From positions 1,569,501-1,633,500 of the forward strand of contig JBBDHG010000166.1 of assembly GCA_037951165.1 (NCBI GenBank): 64,000 nucleotides of DNA. Reading direction: 5' to 3'. The position numbers and the translations under genes were made by a program. Below the pieces are notes generated by a model. The model was not told where the DNA came from. It did not search any database and worked only from the letters and a program-made list of their open reading frames with translations. Of the stretch, positions 23,773-37,853 are shown in pieces; positions within the stretch are counted from its first letter, which is position 1; each line of letters begins with the position of its first letter. Source of the stretch: Lophius americanus. Its lineage: Eukaryota > Chordata > Actinopteri > Lophiiformes > Lophiidae.

Positions 23773-24307
23773 ACACCAGGCTCACCACACAGGATTTGTG
23801 CTGACATGTTTGTGTGCTCACGTGTATTAGGCCCCTCCCCTCCCATTGGTGAACGAAGCAGAGATTCACTGATGGATTCATTCATATCTGCCTCCGGCAG
23901 ATTGAATGTGGACACTGGCGGTGGAGGCTGATGACTCTGCTGAGACTGAAGAATGACGTCGCTGGTGAATCTGCGGAGACTGGGTGGTGTAAGAAAGAAA
24001 CATCATGTTAAAATATATAAATATAATATGCTATCGAGTTGATAGGATAACTATGAGTCTGTCTTAATGGATCGGTCTAAGAGTTTAAAAGTATGGACCT
24101 TCTCTGAAGCTCCATGTCTTTCATGGACCTTTTTATTGCCTGAATCTAAAACTGGAAGACCTTTGTGGAGAGGAAAGACTTCAGCATTCAATGTTAATCT
24201 TTAATTCCACTCATTCCAGCTCCATAAAAACCCACCTGGCGGCGTTCCCTTGTAGCTTCGCCGGTGACTCCTACTGGTCAGTCCGTCTTTGTAAGGTCCG
24301 GGTCCAA

Positions 24308-24340
24308 ATCCTCTGGAGACTATTTGAGTCTCCAGAGGAT
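24308..24340. repeat. Perfect 14-bp hairpin with five-base loop
   Basis: Arm 24308-24321 (ATCCTCTGGAGACT) pairs perfectly with 24327-24340 (AGTCTCCAGAGGAT) around ATTTG. Pairing does not extend beyond the arms, so it is shorter than a usual miRNA precursor. Confidence 0.95.
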
Positions 24341-24652
24341 GACCGCTTTTTGCAAAACCCTCCATCTGCAGAAAGGCAGCATCTGGTGGCTCCATGTGGA
24401 TCAGACGATGAGCATGGGTGTCCTCACCCTGCTTTGGGAGCAGTGGGTGGCGCCTCAGTGGGTTCTTTGATACACAGGAAATTGTTTTTTAATAAATGAG
24501 ATAAAAAAAAAGGCTTAAGATATCCAAAGAAAAACAATACACTGAATTTGTGCCAAATGCAAAGAGGTTTTGTCCCAATCCATTAAAAAGTCACTTCACA
24601 TAATCATCAGTGGTGGATGAAGAATTCAGATCCTTTATTTGAGTGAAAGTAC

Positions 24653-27424
<2,772 letters not shown>

Positions 27425-27439
27425 ATGACGAGGTATATC

Positions 27440-28075
27440 TCGCCCTCGTCTTCATCAGCGTTGTGTTGGTTGGGTAACGAAGAGGGACCTCAGTGTGTCG
27501 TGAGCCTCATAGTCTTAGCATCTTCTGACGGTACCAAGCAGGTCAAGTTAAAACGGCACTTGGAGACTTTTCATCCGCGACACTCGGAGAAGACTTCAGG
27601 AAAAAAACTCATCAACAGCGACTTTTGACTAAATCAGCATCCGTCCCTTCGGAAGACTCAAACCGCCTCCTACAAAGTAGCCTACTGAGCCGCCCAGCGT
27701 GAAAAGCCACAAACCATAGCGAAAGAATTAATTCCTCCCGCTGCTACTGAGGTGGTTTCAACAATGAGTGATGAGGCGACAGCAAACAAACCGAAGAATG
27801 TCCCCCCCTGTCAAAGAATACTGTCGCGAGGCGCATTTATGACATGTCCGAAGATTTACAGCAGCAGCTTAATGACAAGACACGCCATCGCCGCTTTGCT
27901 CTGCAGATGGATGACGCCGCTGACGGTAATAAGGAGGGTTTATTGATAACATATGTCAGATTCATCGAGGCCGATGATTTGAGGGAGGAGTTGCTTTTTT
28001 TTGCAAACCTGTAACAATCAAAGCCACTGCAGACGAACCGTTTGAAATCATTGACGCTTACTTGACAGAAACGAA
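27440..28075 (+). pseudogene. ZBED5-like / hAT-transposase-derived gene, broken
   Basis: The region encodes pieces of a BED zinc-finger protein of the kind derived from hAT transposases (ZBED5-like). First piece, 27440-27628: a BED finger remnant with Cys at 27494, the block KLKRHLETFHPRH, and Ser where the second zinc Cys belongs. A stop follows at 27626. Second piece, about 27817-27998: NTVARRIYDMSEDLQQQLND, then RHRRFALQMDDAADGNKEG, then YVRFIEADDLREELLFF, matching the start of the hAT-like catalytic region. It ends at a frameshift in a T run near 28000. Third piece, about 28002-28075: KPVTIKATADEPFEIIDAYL. An extra C in the run at 27801-27807 probably caused another frameshift. The C-terminal dimerisation region is absent. 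Hence it is a truncated, non-functional copy, probably of a repeated gene family. Confidence 0.8.
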
Positions 28076-28456
28076 ACGGAAACGAAAACCGTTCAGGAAG
28101 TTTGATTAGAGCCGGATGCTTTCTCTTAAGTCCATCGCCATACTTTTTTTCTCCGGCATTGATAGCGGAGACTCATCGTCACCTGTAATATTTCTTTCAC
28201 TTCATATTCAATGAAGGTGTACACTTTGTGAAATATATCAACACATTTTCTGATCGCATTTATGTCAGCCGGTCCTACAAAGGTAGGTTGGATGTAAAGG
28301 AAAAGGATTAGAAAATTAATTTCTATCAAATACTTTAAAGCAACAAAATATAAACTAAGTGCTATATCATAAAGTGATGATGAGTTTAATAACCAAGCTA
28401 TGTTTCATTTACTAAACGCAGTTATGTCATCCAAAAACGACTTAATTCACCATCAC
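28076..28456. other. Intergenic sequence, no gene seen
   Basis: AT-rich sequence after the broken ZBED-like gene. No recognised element. Confidence 0.4.
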
Positions 28457-29003
28457 ATTATTGAAACTCCCCTGGTTTAATTGTTGAAGAAGCAACTATT
28501 TGTTTCTTTCAACAGAGAACCAAATAGTTGCCATTTTCATTTTGTAAACAAAATTATATTGCAGTTAGTAAGAAATAGTTATCTTGACTCAGCTAAATAT
28601 AGTTATGTTGACTCAACAAAACACAATTATGTTGCATGAACTAACCAATAGTTAAGTTGATTTAACTAAACCCCATTATGTTGCATGTACTAAACATAGT
28701 TTTTTTAAATTAACAAAACACAATTATGTTGCATGAACTAAACATAGTTTTGTTGACTTAACTAAACACAATTATGTTGCATGTACTAAAAATATTTATG
28801 TTGATATAACTAAACACAGTTATGTGGCATGTATTACACATTTTTGTTTTGAATTAACCAAACTCAATCATGTTGCATGAACTAAACATATTGATGTTGA
28901 CTGACCAAAACAAATATGTAATTCCGAAATCTTTAAATATGTCATGGACACAATTAAACCCCCTGGTTTTAATTTTCAAAAAAATGCAAGTAGTCCTTTC
29001 AAC
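28457..29003. repeat. Direct repeats of about 55 bp flanking the minisatellite
   Basis: The segment 28457-28513 and the segment 28951-29003 share CCCCTGGTTT(T)AATT, a following TT.AA block, and the ending CTTTCAAC. They lie in the same orientation on both sides of the 48-bp array. This could mark an insertion, or a larger duplicated unit that contains the array. Confidence 0.55.
28573..28920 (+). repeat. 48-bp minisatellite built from two 24-bp half units
   Basis: The word TTATGTTGCATG (with small changes) starts at 28627, 28676, 28724, 28772, 28820 and 28868, a spacing of 48-49 bp. Midway between these lies a second, related word; one clear example starts at 28748, exactly 24 bp after 28724. 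Half unit B has the core TTATGTTGCATGAACTAAAC and half unit A the core TTTTGTTGACTTAACTAAAC. In total there are about 14 half units, 70-90% alike. No frame stays open across the array, so it is not coding. Confidence 0.9.
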
Positions 29004-31464
29004 ATAAATAAGTCGTGGTATGCAGACAACATCCATGTCTCATTTCTAAGAATGTAGTGGAGGAGTGGGTCTTATAACTCTAGAGGCGACATGATAAAAA
29101 AAACAAAAACAGATCCTGCATGTCGTTACTAAAGAAACGTCTGATCATGTAAATATCTGACCACTCCTCAAAGAACAAACGCAGCCACTGGTACGTATAA
29201 TTAACTACGGCTGACGGAGCAAAAGCTCCACTTGCCTGCTGCTGGATGGATTTCAGAAGCCTTCATTACCTCCCAGGAAAATTTTGTTTTTTCTGCTTAA
29301 TATGCCCCGCACAGCGGAAAAGGTGTAAAACAAAGAACCCATACATGCAGCATCAGCCGCATAGCAACATTGGACTCAGGTTAGGTCTCAACGACCCAAT
29401 CACTCCAGACCTCCTGAAGGGGAGTGACAAAGCTGTCATATAAGAGGCATGTGATGGTAGGGGGGAGACGGAAGAAACAGAATGCAGCAAAGAAAATGTT
29501 TAAAACAATCCCTCAGCAGCAACAGCAGCAGCAGCAGCAGCTCCCTTCCCCCATGGCCCCAGTAATAGGCTAGGGTGTTGCTCACTGCCTGCGTGCCTAA
29601 TTGAGAGGAAAACAAACTGGTACAGATAATGGGAAAGGTGAGGCAAAATACCATTAATAGCCAGTGATCCTTTTAAAGAATTACCAGCGTCCACAGAGCC
29701 ACTTTCCCGCCGCCGTTCCCTGTGATTGATTTCACCGCTATTATGGCTGTTATGATAAACCAGTTAATGTAAAGAGAGATCAATCTCACGTATTATAACG
29801 TATGATGGTGGCTCAAACACGGCAGCTTGAGGTGCTTTAAAGGCATTACCGTTACCGTGAGTTTTCCGTGCAGACCGAGCCGCACGCGTTCCCATTCATC
29901 TTCATATCATGTGCAAAAACATACCTGCTACATGATATTAACCAAAAGCAGGTCCCTCGTGCTTTGATTTCCAACAGGCAGGGACGCATTAGAGCAGCAT
30001 GATCATTCCGAGGCATTTCATGGGAGCCGCAAACTGAGCCAGCAGCAAATGATAAATGGTAAACATGCTGCAGATCGGCCGCGCCATACTTCTTAATAAT
30101 GCCCACCGCATCTCTGCAGATATAATGAAACATTCAGGAGGAAGGTCTATAAATATTGCAGGCCATTAATGGATCAAAGAATCAAGAGGTCAAGATGTGT
30201 GTTTTAGAAAAGGAAAAAAAGGTGTGTCCATTCTGGTGTGGTTCTGTCCTGCACGCTCCAATTGTTGGTCAGGACCGAGGTTTCCTTCCTGTTAGCGGTC
30301 CCGCTCACATTTGACCTGAAGTCAGAGGAGCTTAACTAATTGCTCGCGTCTTCTTTACAATTCAAATAGCATCCTAATACATTCTCCCGTTGCGGGAAGC
30401 CGTAGCGTAGCTTGGGTGAATCTCCCTCTGTCAATCAATATAGGAAATTGGATTTGCCACATAATGGTATTCCAGCTCTTCCTCTGCATTCGTATGACAG
30501 ATAAAGCTATAATCAAGCTAATGCAGCGGTCTCCATAGAATAGTTTAGCATTGCAAGTTAAAATTAAACCGTGTTTCTTCTCTAGGCTCCACTGAACAGA
30601 ACCCAAGTTCTATTAACCGCAACATCCCCGGAGTGTGAAGAGCCAGAAGAGACCAAGCAGAGAGTAGCATGCATTTCTTTTTCTTTTAAATCTGAATCCC
30701 CCTAGAACCATTGCACACGAACGTGAAGTTTAATGGGAATTTTATCACCTCTGATGCATATTTGCATATCCTCGCGTAGAGATCCGTCAGTTGCACCAAC
30801 AGGTGTTGTTTGAGTGCAGAGAGGCTTCAGTGTTTGTTCACATTCCCCGACAAATATTGTTATGATTATATTAGGACATCTGCAAGGCCGCCAATGGCCC
30901 ATAAACTCCACCCGCTGTCAACACGGCCTTCAGAACCATATTTGACGAAATAATGTAGCAGCGTCTGAGCCAACTGAGTGATGTTTCATTCAGATAACGA
31001 GTAATGGGAAAGAAAAATTAAACCGTATCTAAAGCAAAACCGACGAAATTCAAACATTAGTTAAACAATGAAAAATGTTCTTCTTGGATTAAACATTTGC
31101 AAATGTTTAGAATTTTTAGATTAAATGTAGTCAGTTAGCTCATATATGTTCACACTTCACTTTTGTTGTTGGTTGTTTAGGGTTAACGATTGCATTTAAA
31201 GTAGCATAATGGAGTTTATTTTTTTTTTATAGGTCTCATATTTGCATTTTCATCTAACTTATTACATAAAAATTATTTTGGGAACTATGCAGGTCATTTA
31301 AACAAACAATAATAATACGAATCCCCTGCAGTACCCGGCAGTACCACTAGGATTTGAAAAAACAACAACATTGTTTAGTCCTATTGACCGCGCTGAAATA
31401 ACCCTTTGATATCCTCACAAATAAAAGAAAATGTGGAAAAATGATTACTTTGAATATTTTATTT
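29004..31464. other. Intergenic sequence with one (CAG)n tract
   Basis: A (CAG)n tract with one AAC interruption lies at about 29511-29542. The rest has no recognised gene. Parts (for example 29820-30130) are of balanced composition and could be conserved non-coding DNA, which I cannot test. Confidence 0.45.
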
Positions 31465-31530
31465 ATTTCCTATGGTGTCCCCCTGGGCTCCGACCTTGGG
31501 CCCTTACTTTTTAGCATACACATACACTGG
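31465..31530 (+). mobile_element. LINE reverse-transcriptase motif fragment
   Basis: The plus strand reads YGVPLGSDLGPLLFSIHI. This is the GVPQGSVLGPLLF signature (RT motif B) of LINE reverse transcriptases with two substitutions. The surroundings are too decayed to extend it. It lies about 1 kb before an L2-like C-terminal piece at 32430 in the same orientation, the right distance for one ancient element. Confidence 0.55.
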
Positions 31531-32244
31531 ATTGCTCAAAAATGTTAAAGGGTTGAATCTAAAGGTATTGGATTGGATTAACTTCACTCCATTACAACTG
31601 TACTGTTAGGAATACCTTAGTGACGCAAGGTTATATAAATTTTATTAAAAAAAGATTATTCTTTGGATGCAAAAAAGGTTTTTTACTAACCCCAGCTCGA
31701 GCAGCCAAAACCATTAGCGTCTTGGGACTGTAGTCTCCAGGGCTGCAGATGAATACTATTAAGGGAGAATGCATGAGGAGATCATTATTTATTTATATTT
31801 TAGACAACATATAAGACTGATTTCCCAGAAACAAGGTAATCTTTTTTTTTGACTTTCTTCAAATTCCTTTTTTCTCCATGGCGGAGCCATTTGAAGGAGC
31901 TGATAGAAGTCAGCGGATCATATTATGATGGGTCTGAGCAGCGCTACATCTCGAGTGAGGGAGGCATGAGGGTGTCTTCAGCGAATACGTTGTGTGAATA
32001 ATAAATCAACTCAGGCTGCAGATGCACAGGAGTGCATTATTTACAGATGCCGGGAGAGGGAAATGCAGATATTCTCCTGTTTGTTTACCTGACAGCAGGA
32101 GGTTTTTAATTCCATCAGCACTATTGTCTTGTCACTTCGGGTCTTCATAGTGAGCACTGAATACGGACCGCCGTCCAACTGATAACCAGAGAGATGCCAC
32201 TGCAAGTGTGAGAACTGTGGTTTGTTGTTTTTATAAAAAAAAAG

Positions 32245-32358
<114 letters not shown>

Positions 32359-32429
32359 CCACTGACAACACGATCCCTCGGTTCTACCCACTCATACCGC
32401 CTCCTCCTTCCCCTATGAAGACCCAAAGT

Positions 32430-32679
32430 GACAATCCGGGGAAGGATCTGAAGGATCTGTTCTGCTGCCCCTCGTCTGTGGAATGCCCTCCCTGACCATC
32501 TGAGGGCTCCACAGACAACTGACACATTTAAAAAAGGACTTAAAACTTTCCTTTTTAGCAGAACCTATAACTTCAATTAACATGCTGCTTTTTGGTCATG
32601 TTTTTATATAGTTATTATTTTATTTTTTATTGCTTTTATCTGCTTTTACTTTGTAGCACTTTGAGATTTGATCCAAATG

Positions 32680-32681
<2 letters not shown>
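32430..32681 (+). mobile_element. L2-like LINE 3' end (coding tail and UTR)
   Basis: From 32473 the frame reads RLWNALPDHLRAPQTT and continues with an FKKGLKTFLF block. This is the C-terminal signature of fish L2/Rex1-type LINEs. An A/T-rich UTR then ends in a CTTTGTAGCACTTTGAGATT block and TCCAAATGTAAA. The element's end grades directly into the (TA)n tract at 32682. Confidence 0.75.

Positions 32682-32760
<79 letters not shown>
32682..32760 (+). repeat. (TA)n microsatellite, about 78 bp, perfect
   Basis: About 39 uninterrupted TA units immediately after the 3' end of the L2-like LINE. It probably grew from the element's 3' tail. Confidence 0.97.
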
Positions 32761-32762
<2 letters not shown>

Positions 32763-35331
32763 ACAGCGTTGCACATAGACATAAAAATAGGTGAGCATAA
32801 AAACATACACTCGACACCGACCGCGCTGTAAACCAGATTATCCGCCACAAATCATTATATTTTACACTCTGAGAAACATTTTCAACTCACTTTCTCCCAA
32901 CACAATATTCCTCTTAGGGTCATTAAATTTTTACAAATTTTTACAAAGGTAAAGTGCGGCACACGCGTCGTCCGTGCGATCTTATGCACTCCGGCAGAAG
33001 CCTTTTACTGCTCGGCCACATTCAGCCATTCATACACGACACAGATGTCTGCAAAAAACAAAGCTCATTCATTTCCATTTCTCCTTCTTTTTTTTTTCGA
33101 CCGGTGGTCGAGCCTCAGCAAACCGGGCGATAAAACAGCTCATTTATTTCACATGAAAGCTGATGATGACTAAAGACAGGCAGAGCGGCAACAACAAAGA
33201 GAAAGGAAATCCAGGGAAGATAGAGTTGAATTGATCCGGCGCAGAGTGAAGAAATGGCCCTGTCACCCGGGAGACTAGTTATAATCTATCCTCCATTGCC
33301 CCTTGGATTTTTTTTGGGATTTTTTTAATGCTGTCTAGAAACAAATAAACACATTGAGCACAAAACTGACTGTTCTTCCTAAAATTCTGGACAGGTGGTT
33401 CTTGTACTACCCTCACACAGGCTTGTCCACTTCAACAAATTGGCTTTGACTGTAAGACGCTTCTACATTTTCACATTTTTATAGGTCACCCAGACCTCCT
33501 CCCTAAAACAGGATTTTTTTGGGGGGGGGTTTTCCTGACAATATGGAGCACTTACCATCACCTGACATTTTTTGAAAGGTTAAGCCTATTTGAAAGGCCA
33601 AGCTAATTAAACTTTTTTTTTTTTTTCCCTCCCCTCAAAGAGAAAAAAATATCAGATAATCACTCCGAAGACATATCTCCAAAAAAAAAACATATTAGAT
33701 CGTCTTTCAGGAACACTTTAGAGGAAGCGGAGGCGGCTCGTTGGGATGGAGATAGGAAATACTGCATATTGTCTGTACAGGATGTGTCACTCATTGCTTA
33801 GTAATCATAGATAGTCGCCGCCGGCCTGTCAAGCTTTTGATTTTCAACATGTGTTGAAGCAGATAGAATCTGGCAGAAACAGTTTTTCAGTCGGGAACAT
33901 CGATGGACAGTCGCTAGAAATGAGACACCTGCTTTTGTCTCCCCGAAAATCAAACATGAGATCCAATCTTAGAAAAATCTACAAGGATTCAGAGTGGTAC
34001 GTCCGTCTCTACTTAAACACAAGACTCAAAAAAAATGAATAATTGTATCGTTAAAGTTTAAGTCATTGCATCTGATATTATTTTAATATTCACGTTTTTT
34101 AAATGCATGCATTCACATTTTATAGAATCGGCATGAATTTGTTAATTATGTAAACAGTAAAATTGAATTCGTATGAACAATATGAGCAAGGTTTAAATAA
34201 GCCAGATTCAAAATAGTTGAAATCTATGAGATTTGGTTTATATATGATTTTATGAAAATGTCGTTGTTTCGAAAAGGAAATGTATTTCAAACACAAAAGG
34301 TGTATTTTTTACTTGTTTCATTTAGAATTTAACGAGGGCAATGCATCATATTAATTTCATGAGTTTGTTTATGTGAAAATTATGTTATTCAAATTTCACA
34401 TGCAATTCAAACACATACATTTTAAATATTGGACTTTTTATTTTTATGAGTTTACCTAGTTTGGGCATTTCTTTGTACACTGCAAACTGCTAAATTTTGA
34501 TAAAACATTAGCTAAATGTCACAATCGGAGATTGCAGTACTCACATATAATAAAATAAAATAAATCAATTTACCAAGGTTACCTAAAACTACATAGTTAG
34601 ATAGTTGTGGAACTATTTGATTTATTTTATGTGGGTATGAAATTCAGACAAAGATTAATTCAAAAATAACCTTTAGGCAGTAGAAGTAAAGAAACCATAA
34701 ATTCTCAAATAAACATAGGTCATAAATCACTCAGTTTATGAACTATGCGACAGCGTGTATGAAAATAAAAACCCAATTCGGCACACCGGTAGCTCACCTG
34801 ATGTATTAAGGCTAAGTCCTCACCGCGGCGGGGCAGATTCCATTCCACCAGGGATCCTCGGCCACAAATCATTCCTTCTTTCTCTCCCTCCATGCCTGTC
34901 CTCATTCCCTCCAGATGTTAGCGTCTATATAAAGGAGACGGAGGAAGAATCATAAAAAGGTGAATCCTTTCTAAACACCATTAACACAGAGTTACAAGCT
35001 CCATAATACTCCATAAGAATCCCTTCTGCTCCAGAGGACCTGATTGGAAATTGGTAACATCTTACATAAATAGAAGTTTACTCAGTGGAAGTCCTGAGGT
35101 TGTGGAGATGCTCTGACCCGGTCGTCTAGCCATCACAAGTGGGCGTTTTTTCCCCGTCTGTATTCCATCTCATCAAATTTGAGGTCACAAACCACCTGCT
35201 CTGTAATTTTCTTCCCCTGTGAAGTAGTTATTGTCATGTTATGGCTGACTGGTGCACAACATCTATAAAATGTTGAAGAAAAAGGAAAACAGATATTAAA
35301 ACTTTCATTGTGACTAATTGAGACCTAGAAT
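32761..35331. other. Intergenic sequence, no gene seen
   Basis: Mostly AT-rich between 34030 and 34700. T and A runs occur near 33300, 33520 and 33615. The frame 33851-34042 has no recognisable similarity. Confidence 0.45.
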
Positions 35332-35500
35332 GTCCTGCTCAACTGTTTGGTTGAGCACATTTTGAGTCTTTATCCTTTATAGATTAATGTCAATGAACCT
35401 GTTTATAATATGATCCAGCGGCAGCACGTGTGAGCTAAAGAGCAAAGGGTCCAAGGATGGAGCTCTGGGGGACACCACAGGTCAAACAGGCTCCTCTCCT
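35332..35500 (+). repeat. Dispersed repeat, copy A (partner at 51850)
   Basis: Shares with 51850-52015 the blocks AATGTCCTGCTCAACTGTTT, GGTTGAGCACATTTTGAGTC, GTTTATAATATGATCCAG, GGCAGCA and a GGTCCAAGGATGGAGC-like stretch. The two copies are in the same orientation and about 75-80% alike by eye. Family unknown to me. It sits directly before the L2-like LINE. Confidence 0.7.
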
Positions 35501-35599
35501 TTGGACAAAGTTTGTTTTCCTCAGGCGTAAGATGCACGCTATAAAAAACAGCTTTGTTCCATCCATCCACTATCACACTGGTAGATAAACTGTAGAAAA

Positions 35600-36318
35600 A
35601 TTCAAATTCAAATTTTGCACAAGATTCCTGCTACCGCCCGAAACTGGTTTCAATCCTACTTCACCGACAGAACAGAATACGTTTCCCTTTGGAGTTCAAG
35701 GTCCCGGACCCACACAGTCACCTGTGGGGTCCCCCAGGAATCAGTCCTTGGCCCCATTCTCTTCTTACTATACATGCTCCCCCTTGACCGTGTCATCAGT
35801 CCATATGGACTCTCATTCCATTGTTACGCTGATGACACGCAAATCTACATAAAACTGACACATGTTCCCCCGCAGCCTCTCCATCCTCATCGTCATCATC
35901 ATCTTCCCTGTCAACCCTCCGCGCTTGTCTGGAGGAGATAAAGGTGTGGATGAAAAACAACTTTCTCCAGTTGAACAGCTCCAAAACCGAAGAAATTTTA
36001 ATTGGCACCCCTCATCAGACCCAGTCTTCCTCCATAACCAGTATTACCTTCTCTGGTCATGACATTCCCCTCTCTTCATCAGTCACCAACCTCAGCGTAA
36101 GATTCAACCCTCAACTCACTTTTGAATCCCACATCAAACACATCTGCAAGATCTCCTTTCACCATCTCAGAAATATTTCCAAACTCCGTTCTTCACTCAC
36201 CTTGAGTGATGCTGAAAAGCTGGTTCGCGCGTTTGTCTGGATTACTGTAACGCACTTCTCATCGGGATCCCTGATAAAAGTCTTCAAAGACTTCAGTATG
36301 TTCAAAACAGTGCTTTCA
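35600..36318 (+). mobile_element. L2-like LINE fragment with RT catalytic motif
   Basis: The frame from 35615 encodes fingers and palm of a reverse transcriptase: RNWFQSYFTDRTEYVSL, then the motif-B block CGVPQESVLGPILFLLYMLP, then the catalytic block FHCYADDTQIYIKL (near 35817-35858). After a frameshift near 35870 a second frame carries VWMKNNFLQLNSSKTEEILI, then VTNLSVRFNPQLTFESHIKH, then LRNISKLRSSLTLSDAEKL. A further frameshift near 36230 precedes CLDYCNALLIGIPDKSLQRL. The order and motifs match L2-clade (Maui-type) fish LINEs; Rex1/CR1 is less likely. The copy stops at 36318 where a CACTAGGGGG-type repeat begins. It is inactive: two or more frameshifts, no endonuclease domain and no 3' end. 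Confidence 0.85.
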
Positions 36319-36570
36319 GCTGCTTTTTGGTCACTGCCACTAGGGGGAGCTTCATCAACAAAAGTTTCTGGGCCATCATTTCTCAACCATTGAACCGATT
36401 TCCTTCAAATTTAGTGCATATGAATCAACTCGAGGAGATCTATCGTGTGTGTATCATATCATCATACAAATATTTCATATTGTACTCACTTCGGGGAGCT
36501 TTTATTGGCAACTTTCGTGGACATACGAAAATTGCCAAAAAAGCTGTTGGTGTGGACACATTGCTCTAGT
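36319..36570 (+). repeat. Dispersed CACTAGGGGG-type repeat, copy 3
   Basis: Starts at the break in the L2-like LINE. The core CCACTAGGGGGAGCTT is at 36337-36352, followed by GGGCCATCATTTCTCAACC, a TTCAAATTTAGTGCATATGA block, CTCGAGGAGATCTATCGTG, and a second, weaker core (CACTTCGGGGAGCTTTTA) near 36487. Confidence 0.8.
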
Positions 36571-36589
36571 TCTAAATAAATGACAACAT

Positions 36590-36880
36590 ATTCCTTATTC
36601 CAATTCCCATGTGGATCAACTCCAAATATGTATGTTGTCCTCCTTAGCACATTTCCCATTCTTCCATTCAGTTTAATAGTGATCCATCCAGCAGTAACAT
36701 TATTGACAAAAACGGTCGTGAAGTTGGAGAAATCTGGGAACAGCACCTTTAACCGGATCACCTTCAAATTCAATGGGTTGTTCCTCCTGCGTCAATATCC
36801 ATCAAAATCCAATCAATTTGTCTTTGAGAAATCCTAAACCAACTAAATAAACCGAGGGATGGTGGTGAAAACGGGATCTC
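36590..36880 (+). repeat. Probable teleost interspersed repeat
   Basis: Contains TTCAAATTCAATGGGTTGTT, then CCATCAAAATCCAATCAATT, then a TTTGAGAAATCC block. This order resembles a very common fish repeat (AATGGGTTCTTCCTTGGCC..., AAATCCGTTCAGTAGTTTTTG). Assignment is by memory of the pattern only. Confidence 0.4.
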
Positions 36881-37793
36881 CTTTGCCGCGGTAAGAATCA
36901 CGTCATCCACTCAATCCACTGAAGTTACAGATTTGACCGCCGTAAATCTCACCATGTGTCACAATTTGTCCTCACACCTCGTAAAGACGACCCTTCATCA
37001 TCTATCCCCAACCAAAAGTCACACGGGAGGTTTCCCCTCTCGTTGCATTGCAGTAAATTGCGGTATTCTAATGTTTATTATCCCTCGCTTAATCAGGACA
37101 AGAGCCAGAACCTCCTGCAGAAGAGTTATGGCTCGTGTGGCCCGGAGGAGACAGCTGCAGATACGGGGACTCCGTCGGCGTCCTCATATATGGACATGGT
37201 GTTGACATTTCTAACCAGACTTCATGCAAAGCTGCTTTTGCTTCAAAGAAAGCGTGAGCGTGATTAGGATGGGTGCAGGGGTGGTCGTGCCGGCTGCGTT
37301 ATGATTAAACACATCAGGTGATGATATAAGAATAAAGTCCTTTCAGACTGGATAGAGAGGATGGGTGACGGCGGTGGATTAATGCAGAGTGACACTCGCT
37401 CTCTCGACGACTCCCCAAATGGCCTTCAGACAGATGTGCAAAACTGAGTGGCGTGAAGGGCATGAGGTCACATCTCTTTCTAGACCAGTGGGTTCTATTA
37501 TGGTTGCATTCCCATTCAGACAACGCATGAAATAAATGCAGTTCTGATACAGATGAGGGTAACTTTGGTATTTTTATTGTCCTTGTTCGCTGCATGAAAC
37601 TTTTGAAGGAGAAAAAAAGAAAATAAGTGTGTTATTTTGAGCGTTTCAGACACAAAAAGAAAATAAAGACTGAACTGATATCCAGTCCATATCTGTAATA
37701 AAGTGCAAATAGGTGTTTAGCCCAGTGTCACTATGTATTTGTCATCCTGCAGACTGCTGGCGTCGACTCTTTGGAATACAGGAGCAGGTACAT

Positions 37794-37795
<2 letters not shown>
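36881..37795. other. Intergenic sequence, no gene seen
   Basis: No recognised gene or element. Confidence 0.4.

Positions 37796-37850
<55 letters not shown>
37796..37850 (+). repeat. (TG)n microsatellite
   Basis: About 27 TG units, uninterrupted. Confidence 0.97.

Positions 37851-37853
<3 letters not shown>

Noticed and set aside
28573..28920. CRISPR-like array (regular repeats)
   Set aside because: The spacers are themselves related half units, the repeats are diverged, and the context is a vertebrate genome. It is a minisatellite.
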